In this document: one piece after another, positions 1-8,067 of the stretch | Layout of the letters: every line of letters begins with the position of its first letter | How positions within the stretch are numbered: position 1 is the stretch's first letter | Assembly: GCA_028280675.1 (NCBI GenBank) | Contig: JANQLI010000229.1 | Span: 1-15,161 of the forward strand | Source: Alphaproteobacteria bacterium | GTDB lineage: Bacteria > Pseudomonadota > Alphaproteobacteria > SMXP01 | Direction: 5' to 3' | Length of the DNA stretch: 15,161 nucleotides | The notes under the pieces: model-generated | Told to the model about the DNA's origin: nothing | The model's input: only the letters and a program-made list of their open reading frames with translations | The model's database searches: none | Made by a program: the position numbers and the translations under genes

Positions 1-44
1 AGTGAGTTGATCTCACAATCGCTCACTTTTTAAGCTATGAGCGA
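1..44 (+). promoter_or_regulatory. Leader with competing stem-loops upstream of cpaB, or the tail of an upstream terminator
   Basis: Three overlapping inverted repeats are visible. GTGAG (2-6) pairs with CTCAC (12-16). AGTGAG (1-6) pairs with CTCACT (22-27), which runs into a T tract (27-31). TCGCTCA (19-25) pairs with TGAGCGA (38-44). The second excludes the other two, so the stretch could be the right arm of an intrinsic terminator for a gene outside the window, or an attenuator-like leader of the pilus operon. The left edge cuts the element, so which one is right cannot be decided here. No promoter is evident between it and cpaB. Confidence 0.35.
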
Positions 45-88
45 GTCTTGTATCGGGTGGACATACCCATAAGTAAAGGAAGAGAGAC

Positions 89-892
89 ATGGGAATCGCA
101 CGAATTGCAGTTCTGGTTGTAGCCGTGCTGGCAGCCGGTGGAGCCGCTTTGCTGGTTCGCGGAATGGTATCCGACGAAAGCACAGCAAACGCCAATTCTC
201 CCGCGCAAATTGTTCAGATGCCAACGACGGAAGTTCTGGTCGCATCGAAAAACATGGCGCGCGGCGATACCGTTAAATCGGGCAGCCTGCGCTGGCAAGC
301 CTGGCCGGAAAATGCGGTCAGTCCCGCCTACATCACAAAGACACGCCGTGGCGATGCTTTGTCTGAAGCGAACAATTCCGTTGTGCGCGCTCCTCTGAAT
401 GCAGGCGAACCCATTACCGTTGGCAAACTTGTCAAAGCCGATGATAACGGGTTTATGGCGGCTGTCTTACAGCCGGGTATGCGCGCGATTTCCACACGCA
501 TCTCTCCTGAAACGGGGGCTGGCGGGTTCATTCTTCCCAATGACCGTGTCGATGTGATCGTGACTGAAAAAGTCTCTGGCGATAGCCGCACAGCTTACCG
601 CTCAAGCACGTTCCTTGAGAATGTCCGCGTCCTGGCGATCGACCAAACCTTTAAAGAAGTCGGAGATGAGAAGGTCGTTGTGGGGAAAACAGCAACACTC
701 GAACTTCGTCCAGAACAGGCAGAGAGCCTTGCGCGCAACAAAGCTGTCGGTGAATTGTCTCTTTCTCTCCGCAGCTTAAGCGACTCCGGGCCAAACGCCG
801 CAAATCAAGAGTCGAATTATAGATCAGCAGGCATGCTCCGCGTCTTCCGTTATGGCGCGGAGACCACTGTGACTGTCGGGAGCAGCAAATAA
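89..892 (+). CDS. cpaB: Flp pilus assembly protein CpaB (RcpC family)
   Basis: This 267-residue protein is a periplasmic component of the Tad/Flp pilus secretion apparatus, thought to support or stabilise the secretin complex. The N-terminus carries a hydrophobic segment (about residues 5-23) that acts as a signal anchor. A SAF domain follows (about 47-115, beginning EVLVASKNMARGD), then the RcpC/CpaB domain (about 120-235, with GFILPNDRVDVIVT near 146-159). The ATG at 89 is preceded by an AAAGGAAGAG ribosome site (75-84). It is the first gene of the operon visible in the window, and its TAA stop overlaps the cpaC ATG by one base, which suggests translational coupling. The length is normal for the family. 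The domain order and the following secretin gene make the call secure. Confidence 0.95.
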   Translation: MGIARIAVLVVAVLAAGGAALLVRGMVSDESTANANSPAQIVQMPTTEVLVASKNMARGDTVKSGSLRWQAWPENAVSPAYITKTRRGDALSEANNSVVRAPLNAGEPITVGKLVKADDNGFMAAVLQPGMRAISTRISPETGAGGFILPNDRVDVIVTEKVSGDSRTAYRSSTFLENVRVLAIDQTFKEVGDEKVVVGKTATLELRPEQAESLARNKAVGELSLSLRSLSDSGPNAANQESNYRSAGMLRVFRYGAETTVTVGSSK

Positions 893-2367
893 TGACCTGG
901 TCAATTTCAAAAAAACGCATTGTTTCTTTTGTGACGTGCTTGAGTCTTGCGGTAGCCGGCCTCACAGCATTCAAATCTCTCAACGCGGAAGCCCAGACCA
1001 CAGTCGGTCAAGCACGCATTAATGTTGGTGGCGTCGTCAATCCAACGAAACGGATGTATATCCATCTTGATAAAGCCACGATTGTGGACTTACCGGTGGA
1101 TGCGGCAGACGTTTTGGTTGCCAATGCCGAGATCGTTGACGCCGTGATTAAAACATCGCGTCAAACATATTTGCTTGGAAAAAAAGTTGGCCAAACCAAC
1201 ATTTTCTTCTTTGATGCGGGCGGCAAACAGCTTTTGAACTTAGAAGTGTGTGTCGAGCGCGATATTCGCCCTCTGATCAGCGCTATCAACAAATATTTGC
1301 CAGACTCGAAGGTCAAAGTTCAAGCGATGAAGGATAACATTATCCTCAGCGGAAATGTTGCGACTGCGGCGATGGCGGATAAGGCGCGCGACCTGGCTTA
1401 TCGTTTTGTCGAAAATCCAGAGAATGTTGTCAATATGATCACCATTGACGGTGGCGAGCAAGTGATGCTGAAGGTCAAAGTCGTTGAAATGCAGCGGTCT
1501 ATCGCCAAACAGTTCGGCGTGAACTTAGGCGCAACCCTTGTTGATGGCAATACGACGTTTTCTCTCGTTAGCAACAATCCATTCAGCTTAACGGGCCGGG
1601 CATTGAACAGTTCCGTTCTCAGCGTCTTGGATGTTGATCCCGGTGGGGACCGTTACAACGGTGATTTCCGCGCCTTGGAACGCACAGGTCTTGTGCGCAC
1701 GCTTGCCGAACCGAACCTGACCGCCATTTCAGGGGAGTCAGCGAACTTCCTCGCCGGTGGTGAATTCCCGGTGCCGGTTGGTCGCGACCGTGACGGCAAT
1801 GTCTCGATTGAGTTCAAGCCTTTCGGTGTAGGCCTTGCCTTTACGCCAGTTGTTCTCAGTGAGGGGCGAATCTCACTTAAGATTTCAACGGAAGTCAGTG
1901 AAACATCAAATGACAATTCCATTCTGGCGAATGGCGGCATTGCGTTTGATGAGGATGGTAATCAAATTATCGTTGGCGGTTTGAACATTCCTTCCCTGAC
2001 CGTGCGCCGCGCAGAAACCACATTGGAACTGCCAAGTGGCGGCAGTATTGTGATGGCGGGCTTGATCAAAGATCAGATGAAGCAAAGCCTTGATGGCATT
2101 CCAGGAGTGAAAGACCTGCCTGTGATTGGCGCCTTGGCACGCAGCCGTGACTTCTTGAGCAATCAAACAGAGCTTGTTGTCATTGTGACGCCTTATCTTG
2201 TGGGCCCAACCCATGAGAGCAATCTCGCGACACCAGCCGATAAGTTTGCCCCTCCGAGTGACTCGGACGGCAATCTTCTGGGCCGCCTGAACGCCGTTTA
2301 TGGCCCAGGCAAAGACGCTCTTGGCACAAAGACACTTAAAGGGCCCGTTGGGTTCATCGTGAAGTAA
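892..2367 (+). CDS. cpaC: Type II/IV secretion system secretin CpaC (RcpA family)
   Basis: This is the outer-membrane secretin that forms the channel for the Flp pilus. The 491-residue product starts with a Sec signal peptide (basic SKKR, then a hydrophobic stretch to about 34, ending NAEA). A pilus/secretin N-terminal domain lies at about 53-125 and a BON-like domain at about 127-187. The family motif GGEQVMLKVKVVEMQR is at 187-202. The secretin domain proper runs from about 262 to 440, including RTLAEPNLTAISGESANFLA and the closing ELVVIVTPYLVGP. The ATG overlaps the cpaB stop and a GGGAG ribosome site (878-882) lies inside cpaB. Its length matches alphaproteobacterial CpaC. It should assemble with CpaB and the lipoprotein CpaD. 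Confidence 0.96.
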   Translation: MTWSISKKRIVSFVTCLSLAVAGLTAFKSLNAEAQTTVGQARINVGGVVNPTKRMYIHLDKATIVDLPVDAADVLVANAEIVDAVIKTSRQTYLLGKKVGQTNIFFFDAGGKQLLNLEVCVERDIRPLISAINKYLPDSKVKVQAMKDNIILSGNVATAAMADKARDLAYRFVENPENVVNMITIDGGEQVMLKVKVVEMQRSIAKQFGVNLGATLVDGNTTFSLVSNNPFSLTGRALNSSVLSVLDVDPGGDRYNGDFRALERTGLVRTLAEPNLTAISGESANFLAGGEFPVPVGRDRDGNVSIEFKPFGVGLAFTPVVLSEGRISLKISTEVSETSNDNSILANGGIAFDEDGNQIIVGGLNIPSLTVRRAETTLELPSGGSIVMAGLIKDQMKQSLDGIPGVKDLPVIGALARSRDFLSNQTELVVIVTPYLVGPTHESNLATPADKFAPPSDSDGNLLGRLNAVYGPGKDALGTKTLKGPVGFIVK

Positions 2368-2400
2368 CAACAAGAGGTGCAAACCTTTTCAGTCAGAATC

Positions 2401-2404
2401 GAGG
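2401..2404 (+). promoter_or_regulatory. Ribosome binding site deciding the cpaD start
   Basis: GAGG sits five bases before the ATG at 2410. The in-frame GTG at 2377 lacks a comparable site and would add 11 residues in front of a clean lipoprotein signal peptide, so 2410 is preferred. Confidence 0.7.
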
Positions 2405-2409
2405 ATGTC

Positions 2410-3102
2410 ATGACGAAACTTACAAAAGCTCTGACCATTAGCTGCGCCCTTCTCTCATCGACCATGATGACGGCTTGTGTGCACGAGTATAATGGCACTG
2501 ACCAGGCGATGTCCGTTGCAGACAACTTCCCCATTGAAGTTGCGGAAACGACGGCCACTTTGGAACTTGCTGTAGAGCCTGGACAACGGGGCCTCAACAC
2601 GACGGACCGCGCTAATCTTGCGGCATTCGTTTCAGCCTATAAACAAAAAGGGCGCGGTCAAATTAAGGTCGCCGCGCCAACCAGCACATCGAATGCAAGT
2701 TCTGCATCGCGTGTTGCAAAGGCTATTGCAGCAAATATCGCCGATACGGGTGTTGAGAGCGGCGCTATTACGCGTACCTCCTACCCAGCGTCTCCAGGCG
2801 ATGCCGCCGCACCGGTTATCGTATCGTTCAGCCACTACGAAGCATCTGTGAACAATTGCGGCGTGTGGGATCACAATATGGCAACAAATTCACGCAATGT
2901 CCCATGGAATAATTTCGGCTGTGCGGCACAAAATAACCTTGCCGCTATGGTGGAAGATCCAGGCGATCTCATCGCACCACGCAACATGACCGGAGCCGAT
3001 GCAGACCGGCGCTCAACTGTACTGAAAAATTACAGAACAGGTGAGACAACGGCAGCCACCAGAACCGAGGCCGAATCGGCTGACGTTAGCAATGTCGAAT
3101 AA
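2410..3102 (+). CDS. cpaD: Pilus assembly lipoprotein CpaD
   Basis: CpaD is an outer-membrane-associated lipoprotein of the alphaproteobacterial Flp pilus, expected to help the CpaC secretin assemble. From the ATG at 2410 the product is 230 residues. The signal peptide (1-22) ends in a lipobox-like MTAC with Cys23 as the lipidation site. The middle (about 44-140) resembles the peptidoglycan-associated, OmpA-like fold noted for the family. The strongest identifier is the C-terminal CpaD signature: CGVWDHNMATNSRNVPWNNFG at about 150-170 (only a variant of the usual spelling), continuing to a NNLAAMVEDPGDLIAPR segment (175-191) and a DRRSTVL stretch (199-205). The gene lies 42 bases after cpaC and 47 bases before cpaE in the same operon. 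The first lipobox position is Met rather than Leu, which is tolerated. Confidence 0.93.
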   Translation: MTKLTKALTISCALLSSTMMTACVHEYNGTDQAMSVADNFPIEVAETTATLELAVEPGQRGLNTTDRANLAAFVSAYKQKGRGQIKVAAPTSTSNASSASRVAKAIAANIADTGVESGAITRTSYPASPGDAAAPVIVSFSHYEASVNNCGVWDHNMATNSRNVPWNNFGCAAQNNLAAMVEDPGDLIAPRNMTGADADRRSTVLKNYRTGETTAATRTEAESADVSNVE

Positions 3103-3135
3103 GTACAGAGCATCCTAATCAAACGACTATGCCAC

Positions 3136-3140
3136 GAAGG
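3136..3140 (+). promoter_or_regulatory. Ribosome binding site deciding the cpaE start
   Basis: GAAGG lies nine bases before the ATG at 3150. The earlier in-frame ATG at 3129 has no purine-rich site in front of it, so the product most likely starts MSNKTESYQ. Confidence 0.65.
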
Positions 3141-3149
3141 TACACGACG

Positions 3150-4478
3150 ATGAGTAATAAGACAGAATCCTATCAGCCTGATACCAATGCGACATTGGGC
3201 GCCGATGGTCATCCGGATGATGCGTCTCCGGTGAAGATCACAGAGCAGCCAACACGTTCACAACAGGTGTCTTCCCTCGCGCCTGTGCCGCGGATCAGCA
3301 TTCACGTCTTTTGCGAAAACCCTGAAACGGCGGACGCTTTCCAAGGCGCGGCAGACGATCGCCGCCTCGCAAAAGCGCATCTGACCGTGCAAATGGGTGG
3401 CATTGAAACAGCATCCGTGCATTTCCAAGATTTATCGACACCCAACCTCATTGTTGTGGAGACAAATGAGCAAGGTCAGAAAATCTTAGAAGAACTCGCG
3501 AAGTTGGCCGCCGTGTGCGATCCCAGCACGAAAGTCATCGTCGTTGGACAAACAAACGACATCACCATCTATCGCGAACTGATCCGGCAAGGCGTCAGTG
3601 AGTATATGATCAACCCTATCAATTCACTGCAAGTGATCGAGACGGTCTCATCATTGTATGTTGACCCGGACGCACAGCCAATTGGCCGCAACATTGCTTT
3701 TGTGGGCGCACGGGGCGGTGTAGGATCAAGCTCACTCGCGCATAATGTCGGCTGGATCATCGCTGAACGCCTCAAAGAGGGAGCGACAATTGTCGATTTG
3801 GACCTGCCATTTGGCACAACCGGTCTCGACTTTAATCAAGATCCCGCACAAGGCATCGGTGACGCGATCATGTCCCCTGAACGCGTAGATGATGTGCTGT
3901 TAGACCGTTTACTCGTGAAGCAAACCGAGCGCCTAAGCCTCTTCACATCGCCCAGCACATTGGACCGTGAATTTGATCTCGACCCAATCGCATTTGAAAG
4001 CGTGCTGGATATTGTTCGTAAAAGCGTCCCTTACGTTATTATCGATATGCCGCATCTGTGGACTGCATGGAGTAAAAGTGTCCTGCTCACCGCGGATGAC
4101 ATTGTGATTGTCGCGTCTCCAGATTTGGCAAGTCTGCGCAATGCGAAAAATTACTTTGAAATCCTCAAATCAGCGCGGCCAAATGATAACCCGGCGCGCC
4201 TGGTGATCAACCAATCTGGTGTTCCAAAACGTCCAGAGATTCCCACAAAAGATTTTGCCGAAGCCATTGGCGTCAAAGCCACAGCAGTATTGCAGTTCGA
4301 TCCGCATACATTTGGGGTCGCAAGCAACAATGGTCAAATGCTGGCGGAAGTGGATGAAAAGTCAGCCGTGGTCGCAGAGTTGGAAGCCTTCACCTCTGAA
4401 TTGCTCGGGCGGGAACCAGAGAAAGCCACGGACAAATCCTCCATTTTCAGCGTTTTCAAGAAAAAGCGCAGCGCATAG
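3150..4478 (+). CDS. cpaE: Pilus localisation ATPase CpaE (TadZ/MinD-ParA family)
   Basis: CpaE (TadZ) places the Tad apparatus at a cell site, usually a pole. The 442-residue product has a flexible N-terminus, a receiver-like domain without an obvious full phosphorylation site (about 48-170; RISIHVFCENPETADAF through EYMINPINSLQVIETV), then a ParA/MinD ATPase domain (about 180-415). The P-loop region reads VGARGGVGSSSLAHNVGW (185-202). Walker A' is IVDLDLPFGTTGLDFN (214-229) and Walker B is YVIIDMPH (295-302). The deviant Walker A is odd: the signature lysine is Arg188 and the usual GK[ST] lysine is Ser193, so ATP hydrolysis may be weak or absent. CpaE/TadZ proteins are known to vary here. 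The C-terminus (SSIFSVFKKKRSA) could be an amphipathic membrane-targeting tail, an inference from MinD. Confidence 0.94.
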   Translation: MSNKTESYQPDTNATLGADGHPDDASPVKITEQPTRSQQVSSLAPVPRISIHVFCENPETADAFQGAADDRRLAKAHLTVQMGGIETASVHFQDLSTPNLIVVETNEQGQKILEELAKLAAVCDPSTKVIVVGQTNDITIYRELIRQGVSEYMINPINSLQVIETVSSLYVDPDAQPIGRNIAFVGARGGVGSSSLAHNVGWIIAERLKEGATIVDLDLPFGTTGLDFNQDPAQGIGDAIMSPERVDDVLLDRLLVKQTERLSLFTSPSTLDREFDLDPIAFESVLDIVRKSVPYVIIDMPHLWTAWSKSVLLTADDIVIVASPDLASLRNAKNYFEILKSARPNDNPARLVINQSGVPKRPEIPTKDFAEAIGVKATAVLQFDPHTFGVASNNGQMLAEVDEKSAVVAELEAFTSELLGREPEKATDKSSIFSVFKKKRSA

Positions 4479-4511
4479 GGCAAGATCAGTGCGTCATAGG
4501 AGCGCAAATAC

Positions 4512-5993
4512 ATGTTTGGGAAAAGAAGCTCCGGTGGGAAGAGCAAAGCACTAACGAAACGCGCTCCATCAGTGGGAAACACCACCTCACCTCCCCCTGA
4601 AGCAAAACCGGCAGCAGAGTCACCTGAAGCGGTCAAGCCGACAGGCGCGCAGAGTCATGATGCCGCACCACAAAAAAAAGTTGAAGAGCCCGCAGTCTCT
4701 GTCATCGAACAGAAGTCTGAAGATTATTATGAAATAAAAACAACAATCTTTAACGCGCTGATTGACACCATTGATCTCGCGCAACTGGCGCAGCTTGATG
4801 CAGAAAGCGCCCGCGATGAAATTCGCGATATCGTCAACGAAATTATCGCGATTAAAAATGTCGTCATGAGTATTGCGGAGCAGGAATCCCTGCTCCAAGA
4901 TATTTGTAATGACGTCTTAGGATATGGCCCGCTTGAACCTCTCCTTGCCCGCGATGACATTGCTGACATTATGGTCAATGGCGCAGAGCGCGTTTTCATT
5001 GAGGTGAATGGTAAAATCCAACTTACTCCTATTCGCTTCCGTGATAACGGGCAGTTGATGAATATCTGTCAGCGGATTGTGAGTCAGGTCGGCCGCCGCG
5101 TTGACGAATCGAGCCCTATTTGTGACGCGCGTCTTCCTGATGGCAGCCGGGTCAACGTGATTGCCCCTCCTCTTGCCTTAGATGGGCCAACACTGACCAT
5201 TCGTAAGTTTAAGAAAGATAAGCTTAAGCTCGTCGATCTACAGAACTTTGGCACGATTACACCTGAAGGCGCTGAGGTTCTTGCGATCATTGGCGCATGC
5301 CGGTGTAATGTCCTGATTTCAGGTGGTACAGGCTCTGGGAAAACCACCCTGCTGAACTGCCTGACAGCCTATATTGCCGATGATGAGCGCGTCATCACCT
5401 GTGAAGATGCCGCCGAGCTGCAATTGCAACAGCCGCATGTTGTCCGCCTTGAGACACGTCCACCAAATTTAGAAGGCCAAGGGGAAATCACCATGCGTGA
5501 TTTGGTCCGGAACTGTCTGCGGATGCGCCCCGAACGCATCATCGTGGGTGAGGTGCGTGGCCCAGAGGCCTTTGACCTGCTCCAGGCCATGAACACCGGC
5601 CATGACGGCTCAATGGGAACGCTGCACGCCAACACACCGCGCGAGGCCATGAGCCGTTTGGAAAGCATGATTACCATGGGTGGTTTTAACCTGCCCTCGC
5701 GGACCATTCGGGAAATGATTTGCGGGTCTATTGACGTCATTGTGCAAACGTCGCGTCTGCGCGATGGATCGCGGCGCATTACAAATATTACCGAAGTCCT
5801 CGGCATGGAAGGCGAAGTGATTATTACACAAGACCTCTTCATTTACGATATTGAAGGCGATGATGAATCGGGCCGCGTCCTTGGCCAACATCGGTCTACC
5901 GGCATTGCCCGCCCCGCTTTCTGGGACCGCGCACGTTACTTCGGAAAAGAACGCGAATTGGCGACAGCCCTTGAGGCTGCCGACATTTCGTAA
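4512..5993 (+). CDS. cpaF: Flp pilus secretion ATPase CpaF (TadA, VirB11/GspE family)
   Basis: This hexameric cytoplasmic ATPase powers pilus extension and, in the Tad system, also retraction. The 493-residue product starts with a basic tail and a Pro/Ala/Lys-rich linker (about 1-65), then an N-terminal domain (about 75-240) and the ATPase core. Walker A is GGTGSGKTTL (271-280). The acidic box is TCEDAAELQLQQPHVVRLET (296-315). Walker B is RIIVGEVRG with Glu347, and the His box is GHDGSMGTLHANTP (363-376). All catalytic motifs are intact. An AGGAG ribosome site (4498-4502) stands nine bases before the ATG. An uninterrupted run of eight A residues (4672-4679) falls in the linker. It should dock on TadB/TadC encoded just downstream. 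Confidence 0.97.
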   Translation: MFGKRSSGGKSKALTKRAPSVGNTTSPPPEAKPAAESPEAVKPTGAQSHDAAPQKKVEEPAVSVIEQKSEDYYEIKTTIFNALIDTIDLAQLAQLDAESARDEIRDIVNEIIAIKNVVMSIAEQESLLQDICNDVLGYGPLEPLLARDDIADIMVNGAERVFIEVNGKIQLTPIRFRDNGQLMNICQRIVSQVGRRVDESSPICDARLPDGSRVNVIAPPLALDGPTLTIRKFKKDKLKLVDLQNFGTITPEGAEVLAIIGACRCNVLISGGTGSGKTTLLNCLTAYIADDERVITCEDAAELQLQQPHVVRLETRPPNLEGQGEITMRDLVRNCLRMRPERIIVGEVRGPEAFDLLQAMNTGHDGSMGTLHANTPREAMSRLESMITMGGFNLPSRTIREMICGSIDVIVQTSRLRDGSRRITNITEVLGMEGEVIITQDLFIYDIEGDDESGRVLGQHRSTGIARPAFWDRARYFGKERELATALEAADIS

Positions 5994-6020
5994 AGCAGTA
6001 TCTGAATAAGGAGACATCCT

Positions 6021-7016
6021 ATGTCGAATATGATGATGATGATGGTTGTTGCATTGGCTGCATTTGTGAGTGTCGGCGGCATTGCCTATGCTTTATTCGC
6101 GCCTGCTCTTCATGCCCGCAGCCGCACCACGCGCCGCATCAAATCCATCGCGCAAGATGACATAAGGAATGGACTCAGTGCTGGCAAGAACACTGTCAAA
6201 CAAAAAGACCGCCGCAAAGAGCTTCAAGAAACGCTGAAAGAGCTGGAAGCAAAGCAAAAAAAGGCCGACAAAAAAGTCACGCTTCAAGACCGTATCGAAC
6301 AAGCGGGGATTGAGCTCAAAACCAGCAACTTCTATATATCCTCAGTGGTATTCGGTCTTCTTTTAGGCGGTATTGTCTATCTCATAGGCTACAACTTGAT
6401 GGTCGTTGGCGCCGTCACCTTTGCAGGCATGGTTGGCCTGCCGCGTTGGTTCATCTCATTTCTCGCCAACCGCCGCCAGAAAGCTTTTACTAATGAATTC
6501 GCCAATGCCATTGATATTGTCGTCCGTGGTATTAAAGCGGGCCTGCCACTGAATGAATGCTTGCAGATTATCGCGAATGAAAGCCCTGATCCTATTGGTA
6601 TTGAGTTTCGCGATCTCCTGGACAACACGCGTATGGGCGTTCCTTTAGAAGATGCGTTGCAACGCCTTTATAAACGCATGCCCATCCCCGAGCTGAACTT
6701 CTTCGTCATCGTCCTGGCGATCCAATCAAAAAGCGGCGGTAATTTGTCGGAAGCTCTATCGAACCTTTCGAATGTGCTGCGGTCGCGCAAACTTATGGCG
6801 GAAAAAATCAAAGCGATGTCCTCAGAGGCAACTGCATCCGCCATGATCATTGGCTCTCTGCCTCCGGGTGTGACCTTCTTGATTTACCTGACCACACCGC
6901 AATACATCAACACCATGTTTGACACTGTTACAGGAAACGCTCTTCTTGTGATCGGCGCCCTATGGATGCTCACCGGGGTCTTCGTGATGAAGAAAATGGT
7001 GAGCTTTAAATACTAA
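6021..7016 (+). CDS. tadB: Flp pilus inner-membrane platform protein TadB (CpaG)
   Basis: TadB is one of two GspF-type polytopic proteins forming the inner-membrane platform on which CpaF acts. The 331-residue product has an N-terminal membrane segment (about 5-28), a strongly charged, probably coiled-coil region (about 55-95), two adjacent membrane segments (about 103-145), the T2SSF domain (about 163-285; NAIDIVVRGIKAGLPLNECL and the SKSGGNLSEALSNLSNVLR motif near 236-254) and C-terminal membrane segments (about 273-325). A perfect AAGGAG (6008-6013) lies seven bases before the ATG. The start MSN is followed by five consecutive ATG codons (6030-6044), giving a Met run. The position between cpaF and tadC matches the standard order. 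Confidence 0.95.
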   Translation: MSNMMMMMVVALAAFVSVGGIAYALFAPALHARSRTTRRIKSIAQDDIRNGLSAGKNTVKQKDRRKELQETLKELEAKQKKADKKVTLQDRIEQAGIELKTSNFYISSVVFGLLLGGIVYLIGYNLMVVGAVTFAGMVGLPRWFISFLANRRQKAFTNEFANAIDIVVRGIKAGLPLNECLQIIANESPDPIGIEFRDLLDNTRMGVPLEDALQRLYKRMPIPELNFFVIVLAIQSKSGGNLSEALSNLSNVLRSRKLMAEKIKAMSSEATASAMIIGSLPPGVTFLIYLTTPQYINTMFDTVTGNALLVIGALWMLTGVFVMKKMVSFKY

Positions 7017-7038
7017 GGCGGCAAAGAGGTGTGACGCA

Positions 7039-7044
7039 AAAGGA
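7039..7044 (+). promoter_or_regulatory. Ribosome binding site deciding the tadC start
   Basis: AAAGGA lies seven bases before the ATG at 7052. An in-frame GTG at 7031 has a purine stretch only one base away, which is too close, so the shorter product starting MSDILSML is preferred. Confidence 0.6.
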
Positions 7045-7051
7045 AAATGCG

Positions 7052-8026
7052 ATGTCTGATATCTTATCCATGTTAGCAAATACAGAGTTTATGATTGCAA
7101 TCCTTGCTGCGATTGCTGTGTTTGCGACCGTTCTTACAATCGGCCTCCCTTATTTGGAAGGCGACCGCCTTGCTTCACGTTTGAACTCTGTTGCAAATCG
7201 CCGGAAAGAACTCCGCGAGAAACAAAAGGCTGAACTTGAGCAAAAAACCAGCGGAAGCATTCGCCCAACACCAGTTGGGTATATGAAAGAAACTGTTGAG
7301 CAATTTAAGCTTGAAAAACTGCTTGATGCCGAAGAGGCGCGTGCAAGACTGGCGCGTGCAGGGTTTCGTGGTCAAAAGCCCCTCGTCACCTTTATGTTTT
7401 TCCGCCTCATCATGCCGTTTGTCCTTCTTGCAGCAGCGTTGGCATACTTCTTCTTTGTGTTACCGGAAGATTCCAATACGAATATGCAAAAGATTGTCTA
7501 TTCATTCGCCATTGGGGTTGCTGGGTTTTACACCCCCAATATCTTTATTGAGAATCTTGTTGCACGGCGTCAAGAAGCCATCCAAAAGGCTTTTCCCGAC
7601 ACACTTGACCTTTTACTGATTTGTGTTGAGTCAGGCATGTCCATTGAAGGGGCCTTCAACAAAGTGTCTGAAGAAATCGGCCAGCAATCAATCGAGATGG
7701 CCGAAGAGATGAGTCTCACCACAGCCGAACTCAGCTACCTGCCAGATCGCCGCCAAGCCTATGAAAACTTGGCAAATCGTACAGGGCTTCAAGGCGTCAA
7801 AGCGGTCACCACATCACTTATTCAGGCTGAGCGGTACGGGACACCTCTCGCAACTTCACTGCGCGTGATGGCGCAAGAAAACCGCGATCTGCGTATGCAG
7901 GCTGCCGAGAAAAAAGCAGCCGCCTTGCCAGCGAAACTCACCGTGCCGATGATTCTTTTCTTCCTGCCGGTTCTCTTCATTGTGATTATGGGACCTGCTG
8001 TGATTAATGGAATGGATTTGAAGTAA
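7052..8026 (+). CDS. tadC: Flp pilus inner-membrane platform protein TadC (CpaH)
   Basis: TadC is the second GspF-like membrane protein of the Tad platform and pairs with TadB. From the ATG at 7052 it has 324 residues: an N-terminal membrane segment (about 13-34), a charged cytoplasmic region (about 45-105), two membrane helices (about 112-137 and 147-165), the T2SSF domain (from about 180; FPDTLDLLLICVESGMSIEGAF) and a final hydrophobic helix (about 298-315). The TTSLIQAERYGTPLATSLRVM segment (253-273) is the classic second half of the family motif, given here only as a landmark. The gap to tadB is 35 bases. It is the last plus-strand gene of the operon and is followed at 8068 by a strong hairpin terminator. 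Confidence 0.95.
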   Translation: MSDILSMLANTEFMIAILAAIAVFATVLTIGLPYLEGDRLASRLNSVANRRKELREKQKAELEQKTSGSIRPTPVGYMKETVEQFKLEKLLDAEEARARLARAGFRGQKPLVTFMFFRLIMPFVLLAAALAYFFFVLPEDSNTNMQKIVYSFAIGVAGFYTPNIFIENLVARRQEAIQKAFPDTLDLLLICVESGMSIEGAFNKVSEEIGQQSIEMAEEMSLTTAELSYLPDRRQAYENLANRTGLQGVKAVTTSLIQAERYGTPLATSLRVMAQENRDLRMQAAEKKAAALPAKLTVPMILFFLPVLFIVIMGPAVINGMDLK

Positions 8027-8067
8027 GAAGACAATCGCTTTTTCGCACATCATTTCCTTGCTTATAA

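Noticed and set aside
1906..2382. 158-codon open frame on the minus strand inside cpaC
   Set aside because: It lies antisense to a secretin with clear motifs, has no ribosome site or domain, and its composition is that of a shadow frame.
2377..2409. Upstream GTG start for CpaD
   Set aside because: It has a weak ribosome site and would place 11 extra residues before a proper lipoprotein signal peptide.
5369..5842. 157-codon open frame on the minus strand inside cpaF
   Set aside because: It overlaps the Walker A, Walker B and His-box region of CpaF; the product is Arg/Ser-rich without any recognisable fold.
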